Origin: Oleispira sp.
Lineage (GTDB): Bacteria; Pseudomonadota; Gammaproteobacteria; Pseudomonadales; Oceanobacteraceae
NCBI GenBank assembly: GCA_016765295.1
Contig: JAESQF010000123.1
Coordinates: forward strand, 64,377 to 101,634
Direction: 5' to 3'
DNA length: 37,258 bases
A program made the position numbers and the translations under genes. Under the pieces are notes generated by a model, which was not told where the DNA came from, searched no databases, and worked only from the letters and a program-made list of their open reading frames with translations. Shown piece by piece: positions 1-6,994 of this stretch (position 1 is the first letter of the stretch; each line of letters begins with the position of its first letter).

Positions 1-395
1 AATTCTTGTATTTGCCAAGCTGCCCCAGGGCTGATCAATTTAAACAGTTCGCGCTTAGCTTTACGACCTTCTGGCTGCAAGCTTTTGGCAAAGTGACGTT
101 TTATTAACCCTTCGAAGTTAGCAAAGCGAATATCATCAGCACTGCTGTCTTTACTGAGGTTTAAATATTCACTGTCTAATAAAATATCAGTATTCAAGCT
201 GGTCTGTTGAAATACCGAGGCGCCTTTACTAGCAATGTCGCTAAATAAAACCACTAAACATAGCATACCAAAGAAAACAGACGCCATGCCGTATAAGCGG
301 AAGCGAGTTTCTGCAGCGCGGCGACGGCCTAAACTTTTTTCAACCTTTTCGCGGGTTGTTAAGGTTTTCGTAATCATATTTTTAGAATCAATCAT
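1..395 (-). CDS. pstA: Phosphate ABC transporter permease PstA (N-terminal part, cut by window edge)
   Basis: Inner-membrane permease that pairs with PstC to form the channel of the high-affinity phosphate importer. Only the first 131 codons are in the window. They begin MIDSKNMITKTL and contain a basic stretch (EKSLGRRRAAETRFRLYG) followed by one membrane segment (ASVFFGMLCLVVLFSDIA, about residues 38-55), then a periplasmic segment. The start was chosen because its ATG lies in the end of pstC: the two genes overlap by 8 bases (388-395), which suggests translational coupling. The long N-terminal region before the transport domain is typical of proteobacterial PstA proteins. The permease domain itself, and probably pstB and phoU, lie beyond the left edge. 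Assignment rests mainly on the pstS-pstC context plus this N-terminal pattern. Confidence 0.85.
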   Translation of the reverse strand, partial: MIDSKNMITKTLTTREKVEKSLGRRRAAETRFRLYGMASVFFGMLCLVVLFSDIASKGASVFQQTSLNTDILLDSEYLNLSKDSSADDIRFANFEGLIKRHFAKSLQPEGRKAKRELFKLISPGAAWQIQE

Positions 396-1761
396 ATTGC
401 TCTCGATATTTCTGTACGATCTTCAAAGCAACGAAGTTCAATATTAGCGTAGACAAGAATAGTACTAAGCCTAAGGCAAATGCGGCTAAGGTCTTAGGAG
501 AATCAAACTCTTGGTCGCCTACCAATAAAGTTACGATCTGTACCGTCACTGTGGTCACGCTATCTAGAGGATTTAACGTTAGGTTCGCTGCGAGGCCCGC
601 GGCCATAGCAACAATCATGGTTTCACCAATGGCACGAGAAACTGCGAGCATAACAGCACCAACGATACCCGGGAGTGCGGCAGGAATAACTACCTGGCGG
701 ATGGTTTCATTTTTCGTGGCGCCAAGACCATAGCTGCCATCGCGTAGGGATTGTGGCACGGCGTTGATTACGTCATCGGATAAAGAAGATACGAAAGGAA
801 TAATCATCACGCCCATCACCAGGCCGGCGGCTAATGCGCTTTCGGAAGAAACATCTAAGCCTAGGTCAGTACCTAATATACGAATAAAAGGCGCTACGGT
901 TAAGGCCGCAAAGAAACCATAGACTACGGTTGGGATACCGGCCAAAATTTCTAAAGCAGGTTTGGCGTATAGGCGTACATTGTCGGATGCGTATTCTGAT
1001 AAATAAATAGCCGCCATTAAACCTATCGGTATGGCAATGATCATCGCGATGGCTGAAATTAATAAAGTTCCCAGAAATAAAGGAACAGCACCAAAACTAC
1101 CCGATGAACCCGATTGATCTGCGCGTAAGGCAACTTGAGGTGACCAAGTCGTGCCGAATAAAAATTCTAAAGGATTGACTTGTTGAAAAAATAGCCAAGC
1201 TTCAAATACCACACTGGCTAAAATACCGACAGTCGTTAATACCGCGATACCCGAACTTGAAAGTAGCAGCAGGTTAACAATATTTTCCATTTCAGTACGG
1301 GCGCGTAATTCGGGTTTGATGCGACGATAAGTAACAGCACAACAGATCAGGCATAAGCTTAAGGCGATGCCTGAATTCAATATTAAAGTACGTTCGTTTA
1401 AGGCGGCTAAATGATCAACTGCAGGCATTAAGCTAGTATCTGGGGCGATGCCCGCACCGGCCGCTAGGTTATAAACCTTACTAATCGCCAGTTGAATTTG
1501 GGCCGAATCTGCAGCTTGAATTTCGGCAGGTAATTGTGCAACCAATAAATGGTTGATGACGGGGCCTTCTAATAAATGCCAAGTCAGTAATAGAATTAAT
1601 GCAGGTACACCGGTCCATAAGGCCATTAACGTGCCGTAATGATCGGGCAAGGAGTGCATTCGCAGCCCTTGGTTTGATATTGTTCGAGCACGGTTACGAC
1701 CTATAAAATAGGCACCCCCGAGAACAATAATTACTATAATGAGCAGGCTACTAAAGTTCAT
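388..1761 (-). CDS. pstC: Phosphate ABC transporter permease PstC
   Basis: Inner-membrane permease subunit of the PstSCAB phosphate importer, 457 residues. That is longer than the roughly 320 residues of E. coli PstC because of an N-terminal extension with extra membrane segments (residues 5-21, 45-65 and 130-147). The binding-protein-dependent transport domain occupies about residues 235-450, with the hydrophobic helices expected of the family, such as LFLGTLLISAIAMIIAIPIG and YGFFAALTVAPFIRILG. The segment GLGATKNETIRQVVIPAALP is the cytoplasmic loop that contacts the ATPase PstB. It lies downstream of pstS on the same strand and overlaps pstA by 8 bases. A long stem-loop sits between pstS and this gene, so its expression may be lower than that of pstS. 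Confidence 0.95.
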   Translation of the reverse strand: MNFSSLLIIVIIVLGGAYFIGRNRARTISNQGLRMHSLPDHYGTLMALWTGVPALILLLTWHLLEGPVINHLLVAQLPAEIQAADSAQIQLAISKVYNLAAGAGIAPDTSLMPAVDHLAALNERTLILNSGIALSLCLICCAVTYRRIKPELRARTEMENIVNLLLLSSSGIAVLTTVGILASVVFEAWLFFQQVNPLEFLFGTTWSPQVALRADQSGSSGSFGAVPLFLGTLLISAIAMIIAIPIGLMAAIYLSEYASDNVRLYAKPALEILAGIPTVVYGFFAALTVAPFIRILGTDLGLDVSSESALAAGLVMGVMIIPFVSSLSDDVINAVPQSLRDGSYGLGATKNETIRQVVIPAALPGIVGAVMLAVSRAIGETMIVAMAAGLAANLTLNPLDSVTTVTVQIVTLLVGDQEFDSPKTLAAFALGLVLFLSTLILNFVALKIVQKYREQYD

Positions 1762-1811
1762 GTCTTGTTTCTTTACCGTAGTGTTGGTTTCAGTAGTTTA
1801 TGTTTCGTTAG

Positions 1812-1889
1812 AATACGAAAAAGCCGGAAGCTATTCTTTCTCTTTCTCTTTTATTTAGAGAGTTAGAATAGGCCCCGGCGATTCGTATT
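1812..1889 (-). terminator. Long stem-loop between pstS and pstC (likely attenuator or mRNA stabiliser)
   Basis: The gap between pstS and pstC holds nested inverted repeats: AATACGAA (1812-1819) with TTCGTATT (1882-1889), GCCGG (1823-1827) with CCGGC (1875-1879), and TATTCT (1832-1837) with AGAATA (1865-1870), around a pyrimidine-rich CTCT/AGAG segment. Together they can form a stem of about 30 pairs with small interruptions. No strong T-run follows on the minus strand, so full termination is doubtful. Partial termination or protection of the pstS message would explain higher binding-protein than permease levels. The structure is seen; the function is inferred. Confidence 0.6.
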
Positions 1890-1903
1890 ACTTTTGATGC
1901 AAT

Positions 1904-2947
1904 TTATTTCTTAGTCATAGGCGTTAAATTCTTTACCGTTTTCAGTACGCTAGCACGTTCTTCATCCGTCATTGGGATCATGCCTTTCTCTGCTAGGTAA
2001 CCGTATTCACCCATGGCTTTTTCTGAAGTGAATTCCGCTAAGTATTCTTCGATACCTGGGATAACACCAATGTGAGCCTTCTTAACATAAAAGAATAAAG
2101 AGCGGCTTACTGGATAATCACCTTCAGCAATCGCCTCGAAGGTCGGCAGTTTACCATCAATAATTGAACCTTGAACCTTATCAGAGTTTTGCTCTAAGAA
2201 GCTGTAGCCAAATACGCCCAGTGCCGTTGGGTTAGCCACTAACTTTTGCACGATTAGGTTGTCGTTTTCTCCCGCTTCTACATAAGCGCCATCTTCACGC
2301 ACAGCATGACAGACTGCTTTGTATTTCTGCTTATCTTGCTTCTTCATTGCTTTAATGAAAGGGAAAGTCTTACAACCCCCTTCTAGAGCCAATTCAGCAA
2401 ATGCATCACGAGTACCGGAGGTTGGTGGAGGACCTAGTACTTCAATTTTAGTCGCTGGAAATGTTGGGTTGATCTCATTCCAAGTTTTGTATGGGTTTTC
2501 AACCAGTGTTTCGCTACCATCTGGGTTAGGAATGTTCTTCGCCAGTGCTAAGTAAATTTCACGACGAGTAAAAGAGAACTGCTTGGCCGCTGTTGTATTC
2601 GCTATTACGATACCGTCATAACCGACAGTTATTTCAATGATGTCTTTTATGCCGTTTTTAGCACAAAGATTAATTTCAGAGCTCTTGATTGCACGAGAAG
2701 CGTTAGTAATATCTGGAGTTGCACTACCGACACCAGAACAGAACAACTTCAAACCACCGCCAGAACCGGTTGATTCAACCTTAGGGGTAGCAAACTTAGT
2801 GGATTTACCAAAACGTTCAGCCACTACGGTAGAGAATGGGTAAACCGTAGAAGAACCTACAATACTGATGTAATCACGTTGTGCGTTGGCTGACATGCTG
2901 ATCGCAGAGGCGGCAAGCGCAGCGCTTAGGGCTAAAAGTTTTTTCAT
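1904..2947 (-). CDS. pstS: Periplasmic phosphate-binding protein PstS
   Basis: Captures inorganic phosphate in the periplasm and delivers it to PstCA. It has a signal peptide (MKKLLALSAALAASAISMSANA, cleavage before QRDYIS), and the mature protein starts with the family phosphate-loop pattern IVGSSTVYPF. The segments ESTGSGGGLKLFCSG and PPPTSGTRDAFAELALEGGC are the other ligand-contacting loops. Length (347 residues) is normal for the PBP-like-2 type PstS of marine gammaproteobacteria. Two ATGs are adjacent (2950 and 2947); the second has the better spacing from the AGGAAG ribosome site, so 2947 was chosen. It is the first gene of the pst operon, behind a PHO box about 100 bases upstream, so induction by PhoB under phosphate limitation is expected. 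Confidence 0.95.
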   Translation of the reverse strand: MKKLLALSAALAASAISMSANAQRDYISIVGSSTVYPFSTVVAERFGKSTKFATPKVESTGSGGGLKLFCSGVGSATPDITNASRAIKSSEINLCAKNGIKDIIEITVGYDGIVIANTTAAKQFSFTRREIYLALAKNIPNPDGSETLVENPYKTWNEINPTFPATKIEVLGPPPTSGTRDAFAELALEGGCKTFPFIKAMKKQDKQKYKAVCHAVREDGAYVEAGENDNLIVQKLVANPTALGVFGYSFLEQNSDKVQGSIIDGKLPTFEAIAEGDYPVSRSLFFYVKKAHIGVIPGIEEYLAEFTSEKAMGEYGYLAEKGMIPMTDEERASVLKTVKNLTPMTKK

Positions 2948-3030
2948 CATCTCTTCCTATCTAATTGTCATTTCTACCTAGACCAATCTAAGTAAAAAGT
3001 ATTTTGTTGAATGCTTATTCAGTGATGAGA

Positions 3031-3064
3031 ATTATGGAGATGCAATGTTACAGAAATATGACAA
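3031..3064 (-). promoter_or_regulatory. PHO box and -10 of the pstS promoter
   Basis: On the minus strand, bases 3064 to 3047 read TTGTCATATTTCTGTAAC, a close match to the PhoB box, which is two CTGTCAT-type repeats with an 11-bp period. A CATAAT -10 element follows 10 bases later (3036 to 3031). This is the expected layout for PhoB-dependent promoters, where the PHO box replaces the -35 element. The distance to the pstS start is about 84 bases. Confidence 0.85.
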
Positions 3065-3085
3065 CGGGTGGTAATGTTGCGAATG

Positions 3086-3104
3086 GATTGCATTTTTATG
3101 ACAT
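3086..3104 (-). promoter_or_regulatory. Possible second, weaker PhoB site
   Basis: Minus-strand bases 3104 to 3086 read ATGTCATAAAAATGCAATC. The first half matches the PhoB repeat well (TGTCATAAA); the second half is degenerate. It starts 40 bases upstream of the main PHO box, which is compatible with a tandem PhoB array. This is a visual match only. Confidence 0.45.
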
Positions 3105-3288
3105 TAATTGCTCTCGCTCCTTTGGTGAGCCTCTTTAAGCCACTGGTTATCAAGGATTAAGTCATTTTATTGAGAATTGTAAATATTTTGAATGAAATCT
3201 TAAAAAAGGTACAGATTCTGCGCTAAGCTCAATGAGCTTTGCTTAGGCCTGCATGAAGTGACATTAAAAGGCGTGACTTAATAGATAT

Positions 3289-3329
3289 GCTGATCCAACG
3301 AGCGCCGTATATAGACGCTGTGGATCAGC
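3289..3329 (-). terminator. Hairpin downstream of the haem oxygenase gene
   Basis: Perfect 9-bp arms GCTGATCCA (3289-3297) and TGGATCAGC (3321-3329) enclose a second short stem (AGCG 3301-3304 with CGCT 3315-3318). The position just after the stop codon of the minus-strand haem oxygenase suggests a transcript end. There is no T-run, so it would not be a classical intrinsic terminator. Confidence 0.45.
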
Positions 3330-3360
3330 AATGAGCTATTTGTTATAGAAGAAAGAAGGT

Positions 3361-6111
3361 CTATCTATCCTCATAACGCTGATGTTTAAAGAAAATACCA
3401 TTATCACCAAAGTTTGATAATTTAAAATCAGACGTCAGTTTAATAGTCCCAATCTTTTTAGCACTACTTCGACGGTCATCGGCATAGCGTTTATTCCAGC
3501 GTGGGAAGATAGAGGTGCGAATCTTCTTACTAGTCGCATAAATATCATACAGATCTTCGCCAGCATTTAAGGTGACTAAATCACTGCGGAAATCATGGGC
3601 ACTGGAAGAGAACTTATTCTTCACATTTGCACTGGGCACAAAATAAATTTGCGTCGGTGCATTCGTATTACTAGCTGAGCTGCCATCTTGATTGATAGCG
3701 GCCATGGCATTTACCATCAAGCGAGTAGGTTTACTGGTTACCGCAGAAAATATCAGGCTGGTGCCTATTGTTGCATTGGCTTCAGGTGAAACGTATTGGG
3801 ATAACTCATTGGCAAAGAAGTCCTGATTATTACCTTGTCCTGATAAGGTATACAAAGCAGAAACATTTTCTGAGGGGTTGCTATCGACAAACGTTTTCCA
3901 TGCCAGCCCAGGTGCAAAGCCACGATCACTTGGATCACCGGTAACGGATAAACGTAGTAGACCACAATCAGCACCGTTGAAAATACCAGTATACTCAGAG
4001 CTATCCGCGACGAACTGAACCTTAGCAACCGCACCATGAGCGTGAAGAGACTTTTTATAACCAGGAGGCGCAACATCTTTTTGATCGTTTACTTTATCCC
4101 AAAGTACACGACTAATGAGGCCTAAAATATCGATCTTCTCCAATGCTGGAATTTCATCCGCGGCAAACTCGCTGCGTAAAACTCCGTTATTCCATAAGTG
4201 CTGTTGTTTTTCACAACCGGCCCAAGAATCGTAATTATCTGGAATATTTAAGCCCCAAGGTTTAAAGGCATTTTCAACCCCAATAAGACTTGAATTAAGC
4301 TCTGGATAATGACGGTTTAACACATCAACCATAGTATTGTTCTCTACCCAATCGATACCTTCTGGGGTATAGACTTCATCGTTATAATGAGAGGTATAGA
4401 AACGGTCAGTGATTAAGCGGCGTGATGCATTCATGATGAAAATCTGGAAAGCCGTTTCACCAAAAGCAAAACCTTCAGGGCGAACGGTTTCAGCAAGCTG
4501 ACCGACTAACGCATCAATCTGTTCTACATCGTTATTATATAAACGCTTAAGTTCGGCTAGTGTTTCAGCATTGCTGGTAAGATCTTCAAATTTATTAATC
4601 GGTGTCAAACCAATTTGACGACGGAACTCATTATAACGAGGAACCCCACGCTCACGATCACGAATAATATCCACAGTCGCTAAATCAATATTACCCATTA
4701 AAGGAATAGAAAGATTACGTAAAAATTGTGGGTAGTTATGCAGCGTTAATGAACCAGGGTGGGTAATACCAAAGGAATACCATAAACGATTAGCGCCTTG
4801 GTCATGCATAATATCTTCAGCATCACCATCACGAGTATCTTCAATCGCAATACGTGCACTAACAATATTTGAACCTATGTCATAGACCTCAACATCATCA
4901 CGCAATAATGGGTGCATACGATATACCGCAACAAACTCTTCGGTTAGGCTGTAAGCCGTACCTGCATTATCTGCTTGGTGAGCGCCGATTAGGCCACCAA
5001 TAGCATGCTCAAGAAAAGCAGCGTCATCAAGCTTTGCACTTAAAGCTGGGTCAAGTCCTAATGTTCTCTTAATAAATGAATCGGTCTTGGCTAAATCTTC
5101 GGCTAATTTTGCTACACCATCTTGAAATTTATCACGACCTTCGCGATCACCTAATAATCCCCACCAGTTGGCATACATTGCCCGTTCCGTTACCGGGTTA
5201 GCAATAATTGCCGGGGTCCATTCAACCGTATGTATTTTTGCCATGAGAGCGGCATTAATTAAGCGAGCTTTGTCATATAACCACTGGTCAGAACGGCCAG
5301 GATTATTGGCCACTAGCATATCGGCAATGGCATTGTGTTCCGATACAAATAATTGGTGCAGCATACTTAAGCCAACCCACCAGTTATCATTGAAACCGGT
5401 AATCGGAACACCCGACATAAATTCAGTCGGTAGACTATTGTCGCTATTCACGGTTAAACGACCAGCAGAAAATGCACGAACGGCATCCGATTGCTGTTTA
5501 TTGCTGCCGTATAGCTGAGAGCCATCCCACCAGTGAGTATTATTATTACGATAACTATTCGGGTAGTGCTCTTCTTCGCTGGTACGAGTTGGATCGGCTT
5601 GGGTGCGCTTAATCTCTAACTGGCCAGTACCGAGTTCGTCACCAGGAGGTAGCGGCACAATAATCGGTTCGCCCACTTCACTTAGACTATGATCGACCCA
5701 GTCATGCACCATGAATTGAATCCAAGCGGCGGCGATAAAATTCACCGAAGTCGCAGGTTTAAATTCATCTCGGCCCATTACCGAATTACTTACATCCCTT
5801 GGGTTTGGAATAAGTAAGGTATCGGTTTCACCTTGGGCAACAGCAAATTCGACATTGCGACCGAAGCGACGTAATGCAGAACCTTCCGATGGATTATCTA
5901 AATTATTACAGGTGCCATCTTCCGTACGCGCAGTTAAGCTGCGATCATCGCAAGTTATTTCTTGGTTGTATTCACCATAGCGTTCGAAATCAAATAAGTT
6001 GTTTGCGGACAGTTCCTCTCTCTCAAATGCGAGCACTAATAAACCGGCAAAAATGCCGAGTGTTCCCAGCTTGGTCAAAGCAGGCCATGTGACCCATACG
6101 GATTTTAACAT
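3361..6111 (-). CDS. Animal-type haem peroxidase/fatty-acid dioxygenase with C-terminal catalase-like domain
   Basis: A 916-residue protein of the animal haem peroxidase superfamily. An N-terminal hydrophobic segment (about 12-28) implies export or membrane anchoring. The distal haem motif QFMVHDWVDH (residues 132-141, His136) resembles plant alpha-dioxygenases. It is followed by WWDGSQLYGS (194-203), LFVSEHN (254-260) and RDRERGVPRYNEFRRQIGL (484-502), all superfamily hallmarks. VYRMHPLL (396-403) gives Tyr397-x-x-His400, the spacing of the catalytic radical tyrosine and proximal haem histidine of cyclooxygenases. That favours fatty-acid oxygenation over plain peroxidase activity. Residues about 680-916 resemble catalase-family proteins (KKSLHAHGAV, RGFAPGLAWKTF, KIGTIKL near the end). 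The usual axial haem tyrosine was not found there. The start has a good ribosome site (AAGGA). It appears to be a single-gene unit. The substrate is unknown; a fatty acid is an inference. Confidence 0.8.
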   Translation of the reverse strand: MLKSVWVTWPALTKLGTLGIFAGLLVLAFEREELSANNLFDFERYGEYNQEITCDDRSLTARTEDGTCNNLDNPSEGSALRRFGRNVEFAVAQGETDTLLIPNPRDVSNSVMGRDEFKPATSVNFIAAAWIQFMVHDWVDHSLSEVGEPIIVPLPPGDELGTGQLEIKRTQADPTRTSEEEHYPNSYRNNNTHWWDGSQLYGSNKQQSDAVRAFSAGRLTVNSDNSLPTEFMSGVPITGFNDNWWVGLSMLHQLFVSEHNAIADMLVANNPGRSDQWLYDKARLINAALMAKIHTVEWTPAIIANPVTERAMYANWWGLLGDREGRDKFQDGVAKLAEDLAKTDSFIKRTLGLDPALSAKLDDAAFLEHAIGGLIGAHQADNAGTAYSLTEEFVAVYRMHPLLRDDVEVYDIGSNIVSARIAIEDTRDGDAEDIMHDQGANRLWYSFGITHPGSLTLHNYPQFLRNLSIPLMGNIDLATVDIIRDRERGVPRYNEFRRQIGLTPINKFEDLTSNAETLAELKRLYNNDVEQIDALVGQLAETVRPEGFAFGETAFQIFIMNASRRLITDRFYTSHYNDEVYTPEGIDWVENNTMVDVLNRHYPELNSSLIGVENAFKPWGLNIPDNYDSWAGCEKQQHLWNNGVLRSEFAADEIPALEKIDILGLISRVLWDKVNDQKDVAPPGYKKSLHAHGAVAKVQFVADSSEYTGIFNGADCGLLRLSVTGDPSDRGFAPGLAWKTFVDSNPSENVSALYTLSGQGNNQDFFANELSQYVSPEANATIGTSLIFSAVTSKPTRLMVNAMAAINQDGSSASNTNAPTQIYFVPSANVKNKFSSSAHDFRSDLVTLNAGEDLYDIYATSKKIRTSIFPRWNKRYADDRRSSAKKIGTIKLTSDFKLSNFGDNGIFFKHQRYEDR

Positions 6112-6482
6112 GAGTTAATCCTTAGTATTATTTTTATTGTTTAAAGTAAGTATTAATCGTCATGATTTTTCGGTGAGTATTTTTTTATTATTTTAAGATG
6201 TTGGCAATAGCTATTTTTATGCCAATAAAAAAATATTAATTAAATCAATGAATGAAGAAAAAAGTTTTGTGAGGAAAATGTAAGTTGTTACTTTTAGTAA
6301 GTCAGATTTTTGTAAAGGGGTATCGTTAAATGACGGGTTTAGAAAAATAAATAATTAACCCAAAATTTCCCCTTTATTTTTTAGTGTTTAAAATCAGACA
6401 GTATTGTGAATGCATGACGTGAAAGGGCTAGAGATTATACGCCGCTTAGTATGGGGAATAGAATGCTATCTGGCATAAAAAA
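6112..6482. other. AT-rich intergenic region upstream of the haem oxygenase gene
   Basis: This is 371 bases of strongly AT-rich sequence with no credible coding frame. It must hold the promoter of the haem oxygenase (minus strand) and the transcript end of the globin gene. One clear dyad is present at 6201-6225. A weak inverted repeat GGGTT/AACCC lies near 6337-6361. No strong -35/-10 pair or intrinsic terminator was recognised. Confidence 0.6.
6201..6225. promoter_or_regulatory. Dyad upstream of the haem oxygenase gene
   Basis: TTGGCA (6201-6206) and TGCCAA (6220-6225) form perfect arms around a 13-base AT-rich centre, about 90 bases before the start codon. It could be an operator for an unidentified repressor or activator, or a leader hairpin. 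Confidence 0.35.
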
Positions 6483-6893
6483 TCATGCCTCATTACCCGC
6501 GGCGATCATAGTATCTGCCAGCACGGCATATACCTCAGTCCAGGATTGCTTAATAGTGGGAGTGAAAGTGGCGCCTAATGTTTGTGCGAGCATCCATAAA
6601 ATTGCTTCTGCTACGGTATTATAATGCTGTGGGCGTACGCCATATTTCACATGGCGACGGCCTAAATCTTGTACCGCAGGAACAATGGCTGCTAAGTTAT
6701 TCAGACTGCTTACCGCGACGCCTAAAATCTGCATTAGTTTTTTACCCTGAGCCGCCATATCACCTTTGAACATGGGCTTTAAGCTAGGGTCTATCTCAAA
6801 CAATTTACTGTAAAACAAAGCGGCAGCCTCATCGGCAATGGGGGCGATGATGTTAAATGTGCTTTGTACATCATTAATCGTGCTGGGATTCAT
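6483..6893 (-). CDS. Single-domain bacterial haemoglobin
   Basis: A 136-residue globin without a reductase domain, similar in class to Vitreoscilla haemoglobin and to the globin half of flavohaemoglobin. The haem-pocket residues are visible: Tyr28 (B10, in ALFYSKLF), Gln49 (E7, in AAQGKKLM) and His81 (F8, in RRHVKYGV). This set typically binds O2 tightly and supports NO dioxygenation when a reductase is available. A start 18 bases further upstream (6911) is possible, but the ATG at 6893 has a GAGAG ribosome site at the right distance, so it is preferred. The gene follows norR on the same strand after about 100 bases with no obvious terminator between, so it may be co-transcribed with norR. 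The role in NO or O2 handling is inferred from family and context. Confidence 0.85.
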   Translation of the reverse strand: MNPSTINDVQSTFNIIAPIADEAAALFYSKLFEIDPSLKPMFKGDMAAQGKKLMQILGVAVSSLNNLAAIVPAVQDLGRRHVKYGVRPQHYNTVAEAILWMLAQTLGATFTPTIKQSWTEVYAVLADTMIAAGNEA

Positions 6894-6994
6894 TCTAACT
6901 CTCGAATTCATTGGTTATGAAAAATCTGCATTAATGAAAGCTTAGTTAAAGAGTTAAGAAACACCATCTCCTATTTTAATAAATTCTAGAGAAA

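Larger units (their letters stand above)
2951..3360. other. Intergenic region between pstS and the haem oxygenase gene
   Basis: This 410-base stretch has no convincing coding frame. Its left third holds the pstS control region (PHO box and -10). The middle has a small inverted repeat (AGCTC 3226-3230 with GAGCT 3234-3238, inside CTAAGC and GCTTAG arms). The right end has a stronger hairpin (3289-3329) just downstream of the haem oxygenase stop. Nothing else was recognised. Confidence 0.7.

Noticed and set aside
235-447. Plus-strand frame of 70 codons over the pstC/pstA junction
   Set aside because: It lies antisense to the end of pstC and the start of pstA, which are firmly supported, and its protein has no recognisable features.
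3289-3329. Possible integron attC site
   Set aside because: The arms lack the GTTRRRY/RYYYAAC core and there is no integrase or cassette array nearby.
3765-4076. Minus-strand frame of 103 codons overlapping the haem oxygenase C-terminus in another frame
   Set aside because: It is a shadow frame of a conserved coding region and lacks a start context.
5168-5518. Plus-strand frame of 116 codons inside the haem oxygenase gene
   Set aside because: It is antisense to conserved peroxidase motifs; the predicted protein is low in coherent structure and has no ribosome site that I could see.
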